Origin: Triatoma infestans
Lineage: Eukaryota > Arthropoda > Insecta > Hemiptera > Reduviidae
NCBI GenBank assembly: GCA_011037195.1
Contig: JAAEAF010003767.1
Location: forward strand, 1 to 64,000
Length of the DNA: 64,000 nucleotides
Reading direction: 5' to 3'
A program made the position numbers and the translations under genes. Below are positions 62,111-64,000 of the stretch, one piece after another. Numbering within the stretch: the first letter of the stretch is position 1; every line of letters starts with the position of its first letter. The notes under the pieces were generated by a model. It was not told the DNA's origin. It worked only from the letters and a program-made list of their open reading frames with translations, and did not search any database.

Positions 62111-62615
62111 CTACTAGTTTGCTGTCGTCAGACATTGCCTCTCACGCAGGAGAAAGTGTTTCAAAACCTCAAAAAAAAGACATCTAATAATTGAATATGT
62201 GCCGTCCTCTACAAAGGGAAACTGGCTAGCTGTTTCAGGATCTTGGTGTATTGCATTTCTGACTAACATCGGGTTTAGCATTCTCCTATACCACAGTCGA
62301 ACAATCCAGCCTATCCATTCACTTATTGTTAGATTTGTAGGGAGAGTTTGGCTATAAAGTCTACCTATTGCAACTAAAATATCTACTGTAGCTCACTGGG
62401 ATGCCAGTACATAGAATACGGTCGTTTGTAAAATGTTAATTTTAAGAGTGAATGAGGTGCGAGATTATGAGTTAGAGTTTATTTCTAGTTAGCTAGCTAA
62501 ACTCAACTGGTTGCACTCATCAACTATCCCTTGGAGGTCATGTGTATTTTGTGAGAGTGTAAAGAAAAATTGAGATTTGTGAGAATTTTTGACTACTAGT
62601 TTGCTGTAGTCAGAC
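62111..62615. repeat. 482-bp internal insert bounded by 23-bp direct repeats, U5
   Basis: Direct repeats lie at 62111-62133 and 62593-62615, with the same insert as U4. Confidence 0.85.
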
Positions 62616-64000
62616 TCAAAACCAAAGGTATTTATGGAATTGAGTTCCAATATGCGGAATGGATCTTCAAATTTGGGCGTTAGCTTACTAGCGAAACCAC
62701 GGTCGCGAGCAGATAATAAATGCGATCTTTTAATGTCTAGTTTTTTACTTTCTCTTACTCCTAGTAAGAGGAAGTATTGTAATCGTGTCAAATTTTTTTT
62801 AAATGTTAGTTTTTTTTGTTTTTACATAACAAGTAAATCTGTTTATTTTCTGTACCAAACCCATGTAACATGTAAAATTTTTGCATAAATACATATTATT
62901 ATTATTATTAGTTTTTTTTACGACGATTAAAATAATGGCTTTGTCGAGCTGATGCTCGTGGTGGTTTAGACTCCACTACCAATCTTAACACTATTAATTT
63001 CTTAATGTGATCTATCCAGACACCAGGATCTAATTTTTTCATGGATTTGTATACTTTTGATGATCCATTTTCCCTCAGTAAACTCTGATGTGGTTTAACT
63101 TTTTGGCATACTAGGCATCATTAAATATATTTACTGATATCGGCTTTATACCTGGCTAATGTATAAACGAGATATACGGTACAAATTTTCCTCCTGACCA
63201 AAGTGAAGCACCGGGACGATCGTAGCTCATATAGAGAATGTGGTGACTTAATCCATTGGGATTTCTGATATGGAGCAATCTGTAGACTACTTGACTTATC
63301 AGGCAATACAAATATGCTCACTCAATTTTCCAGTACGGTAAGTCTTTTGGCCTTTGCCATACTAGCTCCATTTTGACTTTGTATCAGCTGACAAGGACAA
63401 TCCAGGACATGGTGTGCTGAACCCTTGCGGGTAATAATATATTGGTAACTATGACGTTCTAGATCCTACCGTCATGATTTACCTGCTGCCATGAGGTTGT
63501 TGAGACATTTCAGACTGGCATGTTGTGTAATGAATGTGAAATGTTAAGGCCTAAATTTTCGTACTGCCCATATAATGGTAGTCAGTCCTTCTCGGTTACA
63601 TTGTAATTATTCGCTGCTTTCGTTAGGTTTCAGCGTAAGCAATCCCTTTTTCGAGGTTGAAATGTTGTGAATAGAACCCAACTGAGATCGCGGAAAACTG
63701 ACATCATTTTGTACAACAAATGGCTGGGTAAAGTCGACCCTGGCCAGAACCGGCTCTGAAATAAGGATCTTCTTAATTTCTTCTAACGAACTGTCTTGGG
63801 CTATGTACTAGATATAAGGTTTATCTGTCTTCACTAATTCAGTCATTGGACTGATATGATCAGCAAAATTAGATATGAATCTGCGAAGAAATATGCTATA
63901 CCGATTAGTCTCGCAAGTTCTTGAATATTTTTGGGTGTTCGATTCTGAAGCAAGGGCTCCATCCCTTGTGGGTCTATTTGTAGTAGATGTTCGTGTATTA
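62616..64000 (-). pseudogene. Ty3/gypsy-like pol remnant, U5 (partial)
   Basis: Integrase C-terminus, H2C2 region, RNase H and the start of the RT part are present. The RT catalytic region lies beyond the window. Confidence 0.8.

Larger units (their letters stand above)
58256..64000. repeat. Tandem unit U5 (cut by right edge of window)
   Basis: Same fusion start as U3 and U4. It follows U4 closely, including the 482-bp insert. The window ends inside its gypsy remnant; from the U4 spacing a further A/B cassette is expected at about 66.5-67.7 kb in window coordinates. Confidence 0.9.

Noticed and set aside
38709..64000. Assembly artefact as the sole source of the tandem units
   Set aside because: Units differ by private indels, substitutions and a 482-bp insert, which a simple repeated contig would not show. 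Exact copy number still needs long reads.

Overview
The window is AT-rich nuclear DNA from an insect. Coding sequence sits in short exons with GT-AG splice sites, degraded non-LTR and LTR retroelements fill the spacers, and the only host gene family I can recognise encodes peptidoglycan recognition proteins (PGRPs) of the innate immune system. I cannot name the order or species from sequence alone.

The main content is a segmental duplication array. Five units lie head to tail: U1 (1-12308, cut by the left edge), U2 (about 26921-38712), U3 (38709-48266), U4 (48263-58259) and U5 (58256 to the right edge). U3 to U5 form a true tandem with periods of 9554 and 9993 bp, joined each time at the same 4-bp microhomology. 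Each complete unit ends with a minus-strand cassette of two single-exon PGRP domains: B, then A about 0.1 kb downstream. The rest of each unit holds a broken Ty3/gypsy pol remnant, a second small gypsy fragment and two relatives of a roughly 1-kb repeat (S and S'). U1 and U2 also carry a broken Jockey-like LINE at their left ends.

The 14.6-kb spacer between U1 and U2 (12309-26920) is single copy. It holds an RTE-like LINE (about 12.36-14.99 kb, plus strand), a minus-strand exon with one transmembrane segment (19518-19649), an ORF1/ORF2 LINE whose 5' end is inverted (20.2-24.3 kb) with a nested A-tailed retroposon in it, and a tRNA-derived SINE with target-site duplications (25774-25967).

The central reading is that the transmembrane exon and the PGRP exons belong to one PGRP-LC-like receptor gene on the minus strand. 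The transmembrane exon ends in a strong donor in phase 1, and both the B and A acceptors accept that phase. B has its own poly(A) signal before A begins, so A and B look like alternative 3'-terminal exons giving receptors with one shared membrane anchor and two different ectodomains. Both ectodomains have lost amidase zinc ligands, so they should sense rather than cleave peptidoglycan. The array has multiplied this choice: four B exons and three open A exons, plus one A exon with a stop codon. The transmembrane exon lies upstream, in gene direction, of the U1 cassette only, so the other cassettes need an anchor exon beyond the window or are not expressed as membrane receptors. No 5' cytoplasmic exons were found in the window.
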